Shown here one piece after another: positions 30,284-39,756 of a DNA stretch of 64,000 nt; the first letter of the stretch is position 1; the number at the start of each line of letters is the position of its first letter. Origin of the DNA: Anaerotignum faecicola (GTDB lineage Bacteria > Bacillota > Clostridia > Lachnospirales > Anaerotignaceae); assembly GCF_003865035.1 (NCBI RefSeq), contig NZ_BHVZ01000001.1:434001-498000 (forward strand), given 5' to 3'. Made by a program: the position numbers and the translations under genes. The notes beneath the pieces were generated by a model. The model made no database searches. It was not told the origin of the DNA and saw only the letters and a list, made by a program, of their open reading frames with translations.

Positions 30284-30343
30284 AAATTTGTTTCCTCCTT
30301 TAAACATTTGCTTGTGTCTTTAGACGCATCGTCTTTTGCTCTT

Positions 30344-30359
30344 GTGAGACAAGTCTCAC
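30344..30359. promoter_or_regulatory. Perfect palindrome upstream of acd-etfBA
   Basis: GTGAGACAAGTCTCAC is a 7-base perfect inverted repeat with a 2-base centre, 60 bases before the acd start codon. Its size and place suit an operator for a dimeric regulator. It does not match the Rex consensus spacing. A TATACT at about 30410 on the minus strand may be the -10 element, with no good -35. Confidence 0.5.
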
Positions 30360-30454
30360 GGTTTATATAGATGAAATCCTCGATTTTTTCGATTTTTTCA
30401 CACTATCCTAGTATAATGTACTTTTTTCTGTTTTACCAGAGTGTTTTTTTAAAA

Positions 30455-30526
30455 AAACTAAACAATTTTCAGGGGGCTCTGCATATCAACAAAATTGACA
30501 ATAAAGACCCCCCTGAATTCCCCTAA
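30455..30526 (-). terminator. Possible terminator after the alcohol dehydrogenase gene
   Basis: On the minus strand GGGGGGTCT and AGAGCCCCC (about 30515 to 30472) can pair over a long loop, followed downstream by a T-rich tract (GTTTAGTTTTTTT). The loop is long for a simple terminator, so confidence is limited. Confidence 0.4.
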
Positions 30527-31615
30527 TTATGCTCTTTTTTTGTTATATTCTTCTAATTCCAGAATTGCATCCTTAATCATAGCAGGTGTGATTTCGTAAG
30601 GAACCACATCCAGGTCATATCTCTGTACTGCCAGCTCCAGTACGGGATCCAACTCGTCAACCTCGATTTCCAGGTCAGCCAGCTTTGTAGGCAGCTCCAT
30701 GCCTTTGTAGAAGTCGAAGAATCTTTCCAGCTTGTCATACTGCTTATCCAGTGTCAGCAGCAGCAGTGTGCCGTAGGAAACAACCTCACCGTGTTTGTGT
30801 CTTGCTTCAATCTGAGGCAGTGTTGTGCTTGCGTTGAAGAAAGCGTGTGCCAAGGATGTGTTGTATTTTGCAGAGTCAACCATGTTGGAAACCATACCTG
30901 TGTTGATGAAGATGTTCAGTGCAACCTCTTCGATTGCCTTGGATGCACGGTTGTTTCTGCAGTCCTCCATTGCCTGTACGCCATATTTCAGCAGAGGCTC
31001 TGTGCAGCATGCTGCCAGTGCAACGCCTGCCTGTTCCTCCAGTGTCAGCTCGTGCTCTCTGCCTCTTGCAGAGAATCTTACCTCTGTTTCCTTACTCATG
31101 CCATCGCCGATGCCTGCCCACAGGAATGCAGCGGGTGCTTCTGCGATAACCTTTGTAGAGATGAAGATATGTACGGGGGGTCTGTCCACGCGGAAGAAGG
31201 TGCGGAACTCGTGGTTGGGGTAGTAGTAAATTCCCAGCGCGGAGTTACAAGCGCATGTAGATGCAATAGTGGGGAATGTGAAGTAAGGCTTATTCATTCT
31301 GTGAGCCAGCAGCTTACCCGTATCAATGGCCTTGCCGCCGCCCAGACAGAAAATCATATCTGCATTTTTCACAATTTCATTCTGTTCCAGGTCTTCTACA
31401 GCCTCGAAGGATGCTTCACCGGGGAACAGGATATAATCAATCTTTACAATACCGTCCTGTGTTGCTTCATCCAGATATTTCTTTGTTGCGTTGATAGAAA
31501 TTTCATCACTGATAACAACAGCCTTTGTACCATAGGGAGAGCATACCTTGTCGATTTCCTTGTAAGCATTTTCACCTGCGGAATAGCCGGGGAAAAATAC
31601 AGTATTGTTTGCCAT
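30527..31615 (-). CDS. Iron-containing alcohol dehydrogenase family protein (glycerol dehydrogenase-like)
   Basis: 362 residues. The nucleotide-binding motif is CLGGGKAIDTGKLLAH, followed by FPTIASTCACNSALGIYY. Metal ligands of the GldA subfamily are recognisable: Asp in GIGDGMSKE, His in SLAHAFFNA, and His in ARHKHGEVV. Members oxidise glycerol or reduce small carbonyls with NAD(P)H. It has its own upstream region and lies before acd-etfBA on the same strand, about 240 bases away; a redox-balancing role alongside that operon is inference. AGGAGG precedes the ATG. Confidence 0.85.
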   Translation of the reverse strand: MANNTVFFPGYSAGENAYKEIDKVCSPYGTKAVVISDEISINATKKYLDEATQDGIVKIDYILFPGEASFEAVEDLEQNEIVKNADMIFCLGGGKAIDTGKLLAHRMNKPYFTFPTIASTCACNSALGIYYYPNHEFRTFFRVDRPPVHIFISTKVIAEAPAAFLWAGIGDGMSKETEVRFSARGREHELTLEEQAGVALAACCTEPLLKYGVQAMEDCRNNRASKAIEEVALNIFINTGMVSNMVDSAKYNTSLAHAFFNASTTLPQIEARHKHGEVVSYGTLLLLTLDKQYDKLERFFDFYKGMELPTKLADLEIEVDELDPVLELAVQRYDLDVVPYEITPAMIKDAILELEEYNKKRA

Positions 31616-31961
31616 AATTACATTCCTCCTAAAAAATTTAAATTCTCAAAAACTTCCTCATTATTTTGAACAAAAACTTTTCATACCTGTCAAGCAGGCT
31701 CCTCTTTGTACACAGCGGAAATACATTCCGTTGTTATACAAATAAAGTATATGAAAAAACCCTTTATTTTTCAATCAATTTCGCAAACAACAAATCATCT
31801 TCGGAACAATGAACAAGAAAATATGCCTTTTTCTTCCTTTTTTTGCTGAAAATTTGTTCATTTTTGTTGCTAATTTCACAAAATTAAACCTTATGTTTAA
31901 TTTTTTTAAATTACTTCTATACGAAGGATTCCCCTCTCTCTCCCACACTTTGCACAAATAA
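31616..31961. other. AT-rich intergenic region upstream of the alcohol dehydrogenase gene
   Basis: About 345 bases without a convincing gene. A 60-codon open frame at 31775-31957 on the minus strand has no ribosome binding site and no family resemblance. The region should hold the promoter of the alcohol dehydrogenase gene; TTGATT followed 19 bases later by CATATA (around 31750-31785) is only a weak candidate. Confidence 0.4.
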
Positions 31962-31999
31962 AAAATACCAATCCCACGAAAAGACTGGTATTTTTTTTA
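31962..31999 (-). terminator. Bidirectional terminator after thpR
   Basis: AAAATACCA and TGGTATTTT pair across a 15-base loop with A/T runs on both flanks. A second small hairpin (AAAATGAGA/TCTCATTTT, about 32010-32037) overlaps the thpR stop. Confidence 0.75.
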
Positions 32000-32029
32000 T
32001 TGCATCCTGCAAAATGAGATTTTTCTGTC

Positions 32030-32578
32030 TCATTTTCCGATTAAATTCTGTCTGAAAACAGGCACATACATCAACCTTGCACCCCTTCTGACACTTTCCA
32101 TCAGCGAAATGCTTCTCACAGAAACACGCATCGGCTCCACCCGAACACCCCTCTGCACGTCAGTAAAATTCCGCTGTGACTCCACCTCTCTGCCAAGGGT
32201 GATATGCGGGCTGAGTCCCTTTCTCTCCCTCGCAAAGCCCTGCTGCTCCAGAGATTTTTCCAGCGTGCTGAACAATCTTTGCAGATGATTGCTTCTTTCA
32301 ATCCCTGCCCATAAAATCCCCTTGTTCCCTCTCGGAAAAAAGCCGATTTTATCTATCGTCATCGTGAAAGGACGATTGCGGCGTGCCGTTTCGTAAATTG
32401 CCTCATGCAGATAATCCAGATCCTCCTCCTGCACCTCTCCCAGAAAATGCAGCGTCAGATGAAAGTTCTCCTTCGGTGTATAATTCCCCCTGCGGCAAAG
32501 CTTCTCTGCTTCTGCCTGCACCTCTGCCAGCTGTGCTTTGGTTTCCTCCTCCAGTTCAATCGCAATAAATGTACGCAA
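32030..32578 (-). CDS. thpR: RNA 2',3'-cyclic phosphodiesterase ThpR
   Basis: 182 residues of the 2H phosphoesterase superfamily. The two catalytic HxTx motifs are HLTL (in ENFHLTLHFLGEV) and HITL (in LSPHITLGREV). It hydrolyses 2',3'-cyclic phosphates on RNA ends and was first known as a 2'-5' RNA ligase. The TTG at 32578 (MRTFIAIEL) is chosen because GGAGG is nine bases upstream; the longer frame to 32638 is not conserved in kind. It follows the transketolase gene. Confidence 0.93.
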   Translation of the reverse strand: MRTFIAIELEEETKAQLAEVQAEAEKLCRRGNYTPKENFHLTLHFLGEVQEEDLDYLHEAIYETARRNRPFTMTIDKIGFFPRGNKGILWAGIERSNHLQRLFSTLEKSLEQQGFARERKGLSPHITLGREVESQRNFTDVQRGVRVEPMRVSVRSISLMESVRRGARLMYVPVFRQNLIGK

Positions 32579-32665
32579 GCGTATCCACCTCCTTTTCTCA
32601 AGAAAAGCTCTGCACAGCCTTATCTTGCAGGACTGCACAGAGCCTTTTCCTTCCTTAAAATACTA

Positions 32666-34648
32666 TTATTTTACCAGTGCCAACGCCTTCTCTACTACGT
32701 TTTCTACCGTAAAGCCAAAGTCCTTGAACAATAAGCCTGCGGGTGCAGATGCACCGAAGCCGTTCATGCAGATGATGTCGCCATCCAAACCAATATATCT
32801 CTGCCAGCCGAAGTCAGCCGCCGCTTCCACAGCCAGTCTTGCGCGCACATTCTTGGGCAGTACGCTTTCCTTATACGCCGCATCCTGTGCTTCAAATACC
32901 TCCCAGCAGGGCATGGAGATGACTCTTGCCTTTACGCCCTTTGCCGCCAGCTCGTCTGCCGCCTTGTAAATCAGCTCCACCTCGGAACCGGATGCCATCA
33001 GCAGAACATCAGGTGTACCCGCGCAATCCTTCAGCACATACGCACCCTTCAGTGCGTCCTTGCCTGTGCCTTCCAGTGCAGGCAGATTCTGTCTGGAAAG
33101 AATCAGTGCGGTAGGTGTTGCTTTGCTGTGCAGTGCATTATACCAAGCCGCCGCGGTTTCTCTTGTATCACAGGGACGGAATACATTGTAATTGGGCAGG
33201 CTGCGCAGCATTGCCAGATGCTCAATGGGCTGATGAGTAGGGCCATCCTCGCCAACGCCGATGCTGTCATGTGTCAGAATACTGATTACGGGCAAGCCCA
33301 TCAGTGCTTCCATTCTCAGCCCCGCCTTCATATAGTCTGCGAATACAAAGAAGCCTGCAATATAAGGTCTTACGCCCCCATGCACAGACATACCGTTTGC
33401 GATTGCTGTCATCGCAAATTCGCGGATACCGAAATGCACATTAGAGCCTGCGGGGTTTTCCTTGCTGTAATATTCTCTGTCCTTCATCTGAGATTTATTG
33501 GAGGGTGCGAGGTCAGCAGAGCCGCCAAACAAGTTCGGCACTACCTTTGCCACCTTCTGCAATACCTTCTCGGATGCCGCTCTGGTTGCAAGGTCGCCCT
33601 CGTTCTTCCAGAAGTCCTCGTCATTGAGCAAATCAGCCGCCAGCTCGTCGCTGTGCCACTGTGCATATTCCTTCGCCAGTTCGGGATATTTTTCTGCATA
33701 CGCGCGGAACATTTCATTCCATTCTGCTTCCGCCTTTGCACCCTCTGCCGTGATTGCCGCAACGTGCGCCTTCACCTCTTCAGGAACAAAGAATTCCTTG
33801 TCGGCATAGGGCCAGCCCAGGTTTTCCTTTGTCAGCTTAATTTCTTCCTCGCCCAAAGGCTCGCCGTGCGCAGAAGCCTTGCCCTGCTTATTGGGTGCGC
33901 CGTAGCCGATTTTTGTTTCAATCTTGATGATGGAGGGCTTGTCGGATTTCTTCGCTGCCGCAATCGCTGCCTGAATTGCGTCAACATCATTGCCGTCCGC
34001 AACCTCCTGTGTGTCCCAGCCGTAAGCCTCAAAGCGCTTCAGCACATCCTCGGCAAATGCGGTTGCTGTATCGCCTTCAATCGTAATATGGTTGCTGTCA
34101 TACAGTACGATAATCTTATTCAGACCCATTGTCCCTGCCAGAGAAGCCGCCTCGGAGGCAACGCCCTCCTGCAAGCAGCCATCACCGCAGAGTGCGTATG
34201 TGTAATGGTCTACCACCTTGAATTCGGGTGTGTTGAATTTTGCAGCCAGATGGCTTTCTGCCAGTGCCATACCAACCGCATTGGCAATGCCCTGTCCCAG
34301 AGGGCCTGTTGTCACCTCAACCCCTGTTGTATGCTTATATTCGGGGTGGCCGGGTGTCAGGGAATTTCTCTGACGGAAGTTTTTCAGATCCTCAATCGTC
34401 AGCCCATAGCCAAACACATGCAGCAGGGAATACAGCAGTGCAGAGCCGTGTCCTGCGGAAAGAATAAATCTGTCTCTGTCATCCCAGTTGGGGTTTGCAG
34501 GGTTTGCTTTCAGCTCCTTTGCCCACAGGGTATATGCCGCAGGTGCCGCACCAAGGGGCAGACCGGGGTGACCGCTTTTTGCCTTCTGGATAGCCTCTGC
34601 CGCCAGAAAACGCAGGGTATTGATTGTCAGGTTGTCCATATTATTCAT
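32666..34648 (-). CDS. tkt: Transketolase
   Basis: 660 residues. Thiamine diphosphate enzyme of the non-oxidative pentose phosphate pathway. Seen are [18 protein letters not shown], the TPP motif [19 protein letters not shown] ending in LYDSN, the pyrimidine-domain segment [19 protein letters not shown], and [19 protein letters not shown]. Length and domain order are complete. The ATG at 34648 lies eight bases after GGAGG. It lies 50 bases after the transaldolase-like gene, so both act on the same sugar phosphates in one operon. Confidence 0.97.
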   Translation of the reverse strand: MNNMDNLTINTLRFLAAEAIQKAKSGHPGLPLGAAPAAYTLWAKELKANPANPNWDDRDRFILSAGHGSALLYSLLHVFGYGLTIEDLKNFRQRNSLTPGHPEYKHTTGVEVTTGPLGQGIANAVGMALAESHLAAKFNTPEFKVVDHYTYALCGDGCLQEGVASEAASLAGTMGLNKIIVLYDSNHITIEGDTATAFAEDVLKRFEAYGWDTQEVADGNDVDAIQAAIAAAKKSDKPSIIKIETKIGYGAPNKQGKASAHGEPLGEEEIKLTKENLGWPYADKEFFVPEEVKAHVAAITAEGAKAEAEWNEMFRAYAEKYPELAKEYAQWHSDELAADLLNDEDFWKNEGDLATRAASEKVLQKVAKVVPNLFGGSADLAPSNKSQMKDREYYSKENPAGSNVHFGIREFAMTAIANGMSVHGGVRPYIAGFFVFADYMKAGLRMEALMGLPVISILTHDSIGVGEDGPTHQPIEHLAMLRSLPNYNVFRPCDTRETAAAWYNALHSKATPTALILSRQNLPALEGTGKDALKGAYVLKDCAGTPDVLLMASGSEVELIYKAADELAAKGVKARVISMPCWEVFEAQDAAYKESVLPKNVRARLAVEAAADFGWQRYIGLDGDIICMNGFGASAPAGLLFKDFGFTVENVVEKALALVK

Positions 34649-34698
34649 TTGGTTTTCCTCCAAAAGCTTCAATTTTTCTTCGCCGTTTCAAAACTGTC

Positions 34699-35346
34699 TT
34701 ATTTCTTGGGTACGGATTCCCAGTCCTTCAGAAATCTTTCGATACCGATATCTGTCAGAGGGTGCTTTGCCATCTGAATCAGCACGTTATAAGGGATGGT
34801 TGCGATATGGCAGCCTGCTCTTGCCGCATCGATTACATGCAGGGGGTTGCGGATGGATGCCGCGATAATTTCTGTTTCAATGCCGTGGATATCAAAAATA
34901 TCAACGATTTCTTCGATCAGTGTCATCCCGACAGAGCCAATATCGTCTACTCTGCCCAGGAAGGGGCTAACATAGGTTGCGCCTGCTCTTGCCGCCATCA
35001 GTGCCTGTGTAGCGGAGAAAATCAGTGTCACGTTTGTCTTTACGCCCTCTGCCGCCAGAATCTTAACCGCCTTCAGGCCCTCCAGTGTCATAGGAATTTT
35101 GATAACGATATTCTTATGAATTTTCACCAGCTCTCTTGCTTCCTTTACCATGCCCTCGTGGTCAAGGCTGATCACCTCTGCGCTGATGGGACCGTCTACG
35201 ATGGTTGTGATTTCCTTTACCACCTCAACGAAATCTCTGCCTTCCTTTGCAATCAGGGAAGGGTTTGTGGTAACGCCGCAGATTACGCCCAGATCGTTTG
35301 CCTCTCTGATGTGGTCAACATTGGCTGTGTCAATGAACATTTTCAT
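34699..35346 (-). CDS. fsa: Transaldolase / fructose-6-phosphate aldolase family protein
   Basis: 215 residues, the short (MipB/TalC) form of the family. [20 protein letters not shown] opens the barrel; [13 protein letters not shown] and the Schiff-base Lys in [15 protein letters not shown] are diagnostic. Short members are either transaldolases or fructose-6-phosphate aldolases; coupling with transketolase favours transaldolase activity. AAGGAG precedes the ATG at 35346. Confidence 0.92.
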   Translation of the reverse strand: MKMFIDTANVDHIREANDLGVICGVTTNPSLIAKEGRDFVEVVKEITTIVDGPISAEVISLDHEGMVKEARELVKIHKNIVIKIPMTLEGLKAVKILAAEGVKTNVTLIFSATQALMAARAGATYVSPFLGRVDDIGSVGMTLIEEIVDIFDIHGIETEIIAASIRNPLHVIDAARAGCHIATIPYNVLIQMAKHPLTDIGIERFLKDWESVPKK

Positions 35347-35433
35347 GATGCTTGTCTCCTTTTTTATCTTATCTTTTTTATCAGTATCCATTTCATCCGG
35401 CACCCTGCCGAACGCACATAATATGCTGATTTT

Positions 35434-35462
35434 ATTTTACGTCATGCACGCAATAAAATCAA
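35434..35462 (-). promoter_or_regulatory. Promoter of the fsa-tkt operon
   Basis: TTGATT (35462-35457) and TAAAAT (35439-35434) with a 17-base spacer on the minus strand, about 88 bases upstream of the start codon. Confidence 0.6.
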
Positions 35463-35490
35463 TGCTTTTCCGTTTTTCTGCCAAAGAAAC

Positions 35491-35520
35491 AAAAAAAGCA
35501 GGAAACCTCCTGCTTGATTT
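35491..35520. terminator. Bidirectional terminator between the 331-residue protein gene and fsa
   Basis: AAGCAGGA and TCCTGCTT pair around a four-base loop (35497-35515), with seven A before and a T-rich run after, so either strand could terminate here. On the minus strand it ends transcripts from thrC and its partner. Confidence 0.8.
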
Positions 35521-35537
35521 TTTTGCAAAACGCGGAA

Positions 35538-35688
35538 GGGTTCGGGAAACGAAGCGTTTTCCCGACCGGAATCCGCAGGCGAAATTTACTTTCGCCGAGG
35601 AAAACCGTAGGTTTCAAGGCATTCGCCGCCGGAACCTACGGTTTATTCTTCTGTCTCAGCAAGTTGAAAACCCCGTTTTCAACTTAAT
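35538..35688. repeat. Cluster of consecutive stem-loops
   Basis: Four inverted repeats follow one another: CGGGAAA...TTTCCCG-type (about 35548-35570), GCGAAA/TTTCGC (about 35579-35596), a long AAACCGTAGGTT/AACCTACGGTTT pair (about 35604-35644), and AGTTGAAAA/TTTTCAACT (about 35663-35686). No coding frame is supported. It resembles a small palindromic intergenic repeat element. Confidence 0.5.
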
Positions 35689-35689
35689 T

Positions 35690-36685
35690 TTATTCTACCT
35701 TCAATCTGCCCTCCTGCACCGAATCAGCCGCCTCAATCGCCGACTCCGCCGTCTCTACATCGCCGTTTGTCACATGAGAGCGGTCTACCAAATAGGTATA
35801 TTTCAAGCCGTTTTCATCCTCCGCCTTGAAGTAAACCTCAATGTACTGTCCTTCTTTCACTTTAAACGCCTTCTCAATCGTGTAGGTGTAGCGTGTAAAA
35901 TCCGTATCGTCTATTTCTGCCTGCATCTTATGCTTCTGCACCCGTTTTCCGTCCACATAAATTTCAATCGCGGGATTTTTCAGCGTCAGGCTCTTGTCCT
36001 TCTGCATCATCCAGTCGCTCGGCTGCACCTCAACATTGATGTCTCCACCGACCGTTGCCTCTTTGCCGACAGCTACCCAGGAATAGCTGCCCAAAAACTC
36101 ACCGCTGAAATAAGGATATACCGCACCCGCTACACTCGTTTCGCCCAAATCGAAGGGGTACTCCGTATCTCCTCTTTGCAGGATTGCCGTAACCGCCGCT
36201 GTTTCGCAAAAGGGAATTTCCTTTTCCGCCGTAAAGCTATGGTCTGCACCTGCCGCCGCATCAACGGCAATCTTTTCGCCGCCGTCGCAGGAAAGATAGA
36301 ACTGCAAGGAGGTATCCCCCGTTTTCCATTCCTTCGGCATTACCGTCATGCGAAGGGTTACCTTCTTCGCCTTCAAATCTGCCGCTGCAATTTCCACACT
36401 GCTCTCCCGAAAGGGATTATCCGCCTCCCGCAATGCAGTCTCAATGCTGTTCGGGATGTTGCCAATGCGGCTCTCCACGCTTGAGATTCGGTTTGCTATG
36501 CTGTTTTCAAGCTGTGTATTCCCCCTGCGGATGAGTGCTCTTGTCTGCATCCCCTGCAAAAAAATCGCAATCAGCAGAATAATCACACAGCCGTAAAAAT
36601 CCCTGCGTGTCACAGGATACTGCTTCTTTTTCTCCTGCTTTTCGTCCTGTCTTTCCTCCGGATGTTCAAGCTTTTTTTCTTCCAT
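35690..36685 (-). CDS. Hypothetical membrane-anchored protein
   Basis: 331 residues of no recognised family. A charged cytoplasmic N-terminus of about 28 residues leads to a single membrane helix (YGCVIILLIAIFLQGM), then a short coiled region and an extracytoplasmic beta-rich part ending in an acidic tail. No lipobox or cleavage site is seen, so it is probably a type II membrane protein. It follows thrC by 15 bases and likely shares its transcript, though no functional tie to threonine synthesis is apparent. GGAGG precedes the ATG. Confidence 0.7.
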   Translation of the reverse strand: MEEKKLEHPEERQDEKQEKKKQYPVTRRDFYGCVIILLIAIFLQGMQTRALIRRGNTQLENSIANRISSVESRIGNIPNSIETALREADNPFRESSVEIAAADLKAKKVTLRMTVMPKEWKTGDTSLQFYLSCDGGEKIAVDAAAGADHSFTAEKEIPFCETAAVTAILQRGDTEYPFDLGETSVAGAVYPYFSGEFLGSYSWVAVGKEATVGGDINVEVQPSDWMMQKDKSLTLKNPAIEIYVDGKRVQKHKMQAEIDDTDFTRYTYTIEKAFKVKEGQYIEVYFKAEDENGLKYTYLVDRSHVTNGDVETAESAIEAADSVQEGRLKVE

Positions 36686-36700
36686 ACGTGCCTCCTTTTT

Positions 36701-38164
36701 TTATTTCAGCCAGTTTTTCACAACTTCCTTGATTTCATTTTTCTCGCAGACGTTCTTATGCAGAATCGGTCTATGCGCCAAGCCCACAATGGGTGCAGGC
36801 ACAGCCACACCGCTGATTCTCTCCAAATCCGCCTGCAATGCAAAGGCATCCCCATCCTTGTATTTCGCATCCAGTGCTGTCATTACGTCCTTTGTGAATT
36901 TATACGGGCTTGCGGTGGAAACAATCACCATCGGCTTATCGTCGCCGCTCTCCGCCTTATATTTCTGATATGCCGCATAGGCAACCGCCGTATGCGTATC
37001 CATCACATAGCCTGTTTTTTCGTAGAAATCCTTAATTGCCGCAAAGGTTTCCGCCTCTGTTGCATATTCGCCGCTGATTTTCTTTTCTGTTACCTCCGCA
37101 TGATATACCCCTGTTTTATTCAGGCTTTCCATTTCCGCCTTTGTCGCGGCCTGTCCGCCCATGTGTGCCAGCAGACGCTCCAGATTGCTGGAAATCAAAA
37201 TATCCATAGAGGGAGAAACCGTTACATGGAAGGCTCTGTTTTTGTTATATTCGCCTGTGCGGAAGAAATCGTACAGCACCTTATTGTCATTGGATGCACA
37301 AACGAAGTGTCCTACGGGCAGCCCCATCTGCATCGCATACCAGCCTGCAAGAATATCCCCGAAGTTCCCTGTCGGTACAGTGAAATTCAGCTCCTCGCCG
37401 TTTTTGATTTCGCCCATGCGTACCGCCTGCAAATATGCCCAGAAATAGTAAACAATCTGCGGCACCAGTCTGCCGATGTTGATGGAGTTCGCCGAAGAAA
37501 ATTGGAATCCCTTCGCCGCCAGCTCCTGCTCCAGCTCCTTATCCGTAAAAATGCTCTTTACCGCAGACTGCGCATCATCAAAGTTCCCCTTAATGCCGAC
37601 CACGCAGGTATTCGCGCCCTCCTGCGTATTCATCTGCAGCTTCTGCACGGGGCTGACCCCATCCTCCGGGAAGAATACCATAATTCTTGTACCCTCCACG
37701 TTCGCAAAGCCCTCCAGTGCCGCCTTGCCTGTGTCACCGCTTGTCGCAGTCAGAATCACAATCTCCTTATCCAGACCGTTCTTTTTCGCCGCAGTTTTCA
37801 TCAGATAGGGCAGTATAGAAAGTGCCATATCCTTAAATGCCAGTGTTCTCCCGTGGAATAATTCCAAAAACAGTGCATCGCCCTTTTTCACCACAGGCAC
37901 AATCTCAGGTGTATCGAATTTCTCATCATACGCCCCCCTGATGCACGCCTTCAGCTCCTCCTCCGTAAAGTCCAGAAATTTGCTCAACACCTCATACGCC
38001 AGCTCCCGATAGTCCAGCCTTCCCAGTTCCTCCAAGGATTTCTCCATTTTGGGAATCTCCTCCGGAATATACAGCCCCCCATCGGGACAAATCCCCCGCA
38101 GAATCGCCTCGGACGCTGTTGCCTTGATGCTTCTGTCTCTTGTACCGATATATGTCAATGCCAT
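36701..38164 (-). CDS. thrC: Threonine synthase
   Basis: 487 residues. Converts O-phosphohomoserine to threonine using PLP. The N-terminal threonine synthase domain (YIGTRDRSIKATASEAILRG) and the PLP lysine in GRTLAFKDMALSILPYL, followed by the phosphate-binding TATSGDTGKAALEGFA, mark the longer yeast/E. coli-type enzyme. The ATG at 38164 with GGAG eight bases upstream is chosen over a start three codons earlier. Confidence 0.95.
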   Translation of the reverse strand: MALTYIGTRDRSIKATASEAILRGICPDGGLYIPEEIPKMEKSLEELGRLDYRELAYEVLSKFLDFTEEELKACIRGAYDEKFDTPEIVPVVKKGDALFLELFHGRTLAFKDMALSILPYLMKTAAKKNGLDKEIVILTATSGDTGKAALEGFANVEGTRIMVFFPEDGVSPVQKLQMNTQEGANTCVVGIKGNFDDAQSAVKSIFTDKELEQELAAKGFQFSSANSINIGRLVPQIVYYFWAYLQAVRMGEIKNGEELNFTVPTGNFGDILAGWYAMQMGLPVGHFVCASNDNKVLYDFFRTGEYNKNRAFHVTVSPSMDILISSNLERLLAHMGGQAATKAEMESLNKTGVYHAEVTEKKISGEYATEAETFAAIKDFYEKTGYVMDTHTAVAYAAYQKYKAESGDDKPMVIVSTASPYKFTKDVMTALDAKYKDGDAFALQADLERISGVAVPAPIVGLAHRPILHKNVCEKNEIKEVVKNWLK

Positions 38165-38209
38165 TTGTTCCACTCCTTCTTTTCTTTTATGTCTGCCTAT
38201 GATAGTTCT

Positions 38210-38237
38210 ATTTTACAGGCGATTCCGCATTTGTCAA
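38210..38237 (-). promoter_or_regulatory. Promoter of thrC
   Basis: TTGACA (38237-38232) and TAAAAT (38215-38210) with a 16-base spacer on the minus strand. The untranslated leader is short, so no T-box or riboswitch fits between promoter and gene. Confidence 0.65.
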
Positions 38238-38274
38238 CAGGAATCAAACAAATGTCTGTCTATTGTACACATTT

Positions 38275-39612
38275 TTATTCCCATTTCCAGCTGACAGCGT
38301 ATTTATTCTTCAAGCGTCCCTTCTGCCGTTTTGCCCAGCCAAGCGGAAACCCGTCCACGCAAACCAGTGTCCAGCCATCCTTGCCTTCCGCCTCAACCGT
38401 TTCCCCCTTCAAATATCGAATCACCCGTTCATCCTCCAGAGAAAAATCCGCCGTATGCTTCACTTCTTCCTTACGCAGTCCCATTGCAAATGCCTGCGAA
38501 GGCTCAAACCGCCCCTTTTTCAGCGTTCCAAGCATCCATCCCGTCCGCAGTACGCGCAGCTTTTCCAGCTTCGGTGTCCCTTCCGGCAGAAGATACAGCC
38601 CCTCGCCGTAAATTTTATAAATTCCCTTCGGCTTCTCCTGCAAAACCTCCTTTGCAAAGTCCCCAAAGGCATCCATTTCCTTTGTCCATCCGCCACTTTC
38701 CGCAGGAATCGCCTTGCCCTCTGCCGCCTCCTTCTTCCGCAGCAGTGCCAGAAAATGTCCCTCGCCCTTCAGCCTGTGCGGATAGAGTCTGGCGCAGTCC
38801 GTATACGGTGCAAGCCCTTCCGCAAAGCCGTTTTTCTTTGCAATCGGCATCAGCTCAAATTCGGGATGGCGTTCCAGAAAATTGCCAATGCTTTTTTCGT
38901 TTTCCTCCGGCGAAAAGGTACAGGTGGAATAAAGGAGCATCCCGCCTGCCTTGAGCATCGGTGCGCATGCCTCCAGAATCTTCGCCTGCTCACTGCGACA
39001 AAACGCAAGCATCTCCGCATCCCAGCTTTTCACCATATCCGGCTCCTTACGGAACATTCCCTCGCCGCTGCAAGGCGCATCCACCAGAATCTTATCAAAA
39101 AAATGCGGCAGCCGCTCCGCAATCCGCTCCGGCGTTTCGCTCATCACAATCGCATTGCGTATTCCCGCAAGCTCCACATTTTTCAGAAGCGTTTTCGCCC
39201 TGCCTGCGCTGATGTCATTCGCAACCAGAAGTCCCGTTCCGCCCAGTCTTGCGCCAAGCTGTGTGGTTTTTCCGCCCGGTGCGGCGCAAAGGTCAAGCAC
39301 CCTGTCTCCTTCCCCAATCGGCAGCGTCGCCGCAGGGCTCATGGCGCTTGGCTCCTGCAAATAATACAGCCCTGCATGGTAATACGGATGCTTGGCAGGG
39401 CGTTCTGCCCCGTCATAATAAAATCCCGTTTCGCACCACGGCACAGGTCTAAGAGAAAATACTCCCCTCGCCGCCATTTCCTCTGCGGAAAGCTTCAGCG
39501 TGTTCACGCGCAGTCCGTAAAATCGCTCCTCGTCAAAAGAGGCGAGATATGCGTCATATTCCTCCCCCAGAAGTGCTTTCATTGTTTCGGTATATTTTAA
39601 AGGTAGCTTCAT
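38275..39612 (-). CDS. rsmF: rRNA (cytosine-C5)-methyltransferase, RsmF/NOL1-NOP2-Sun family
   Basis: 445 residues. The SAM-binding motif is DLCAAPGGKTTQLGARLGG; the two catalytic cysteines are in VDAPCSGEGMFRKEPD and LLYSTCTFSPEENE. The C-terminal third contains the RsmF-type RNA-binding region with VCVDGFPLGWAKRQKGRLKN. It probably makes m5C in 16S rRNA; the exact base is inferred only from family. AGGAG lies seven bases before the ATG at 39612. Confidence 0.92.
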   Translation of the reverse strand: MKLPLKYTETMKALLGEEYDAYLASFDEERFYGLRVNTLKLSAEEMAARGVFSLRPVPWCETGFYYDGAERPAKHPYYHAGLYYLQEPSAMSPAATLPIGEGDRVLDLCAAPGGKTTQLGARLGGTGLLVANDISAGRAKTLLKNVELAGIRNAIVMSETPERIAERLPHFFDKILVDAPCSGEGMFRKEPDMVKSWDAEMLAFCRSEQAKILEACAPMLKAGGMLLYSTCTFSPEENEKSIGNFLERHPEFELMPIAKKNGFAEGLAPYTDCARLYPHRLKGEGHFLALLRKKEAAEGKAIPAESGGWTKEMDAFGDFAKEVLQEKPKGIYKIYGEGLYLLPEGTPKLEKLRVLRTGWMLGTLKKGRFEPSQAFAMGLRKEEVKHTADFSLEDERVIRYLKGETVEAEGKDGWTLVCVDGFPLGWAKRQKGRLKNKYAVSWKWE

Positions 39613-39691
39613 CGTTCTTCTCCTATCGTTTTTGTTTGATTTTATCATACCGAAGCCATGTCGGTTTTACAAGTAAAATTCATTTTTTCTC

Positions 39692-39721
39692 TTTACAAAC
39701 CGCCTCGCTTCATACTAAGAT
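39692..39721 (+). promoter_or_regulatory. Promoter of the flavoredoxin gene
   Basis: TTTACA (39692-39697) and TAAGAT (39716-39721) with an 18-base spacer, 36 bases before the start codon on the plus strand. Confidence 0.5.
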
Positions 39722-39756
39722 AAGCAGTAAGAAACCCATGAAAGGAGTACAGCACT

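Noticed and set aside
30338..30362. Rex redox-sensor site in front of acd
   Set aside because: TTGTGA and TCAC are present but eight bases apart with a different centre; the real symmetry is GTGAGAC/GTCTCAC.
31775..31957. 60-codon minus-strand frame in the gap upstream of the alcohol dehydrogenase gene
   Set aside because: No ribosome binding site, very AT-rich, no similarity in kind to known small proteins.
38165..38274. T-box or amino-acid riboswitch upstream of thrC
   Set aside because: Only about 45 bases lie between the predicted -10 element and the start codon, too short for such an element.
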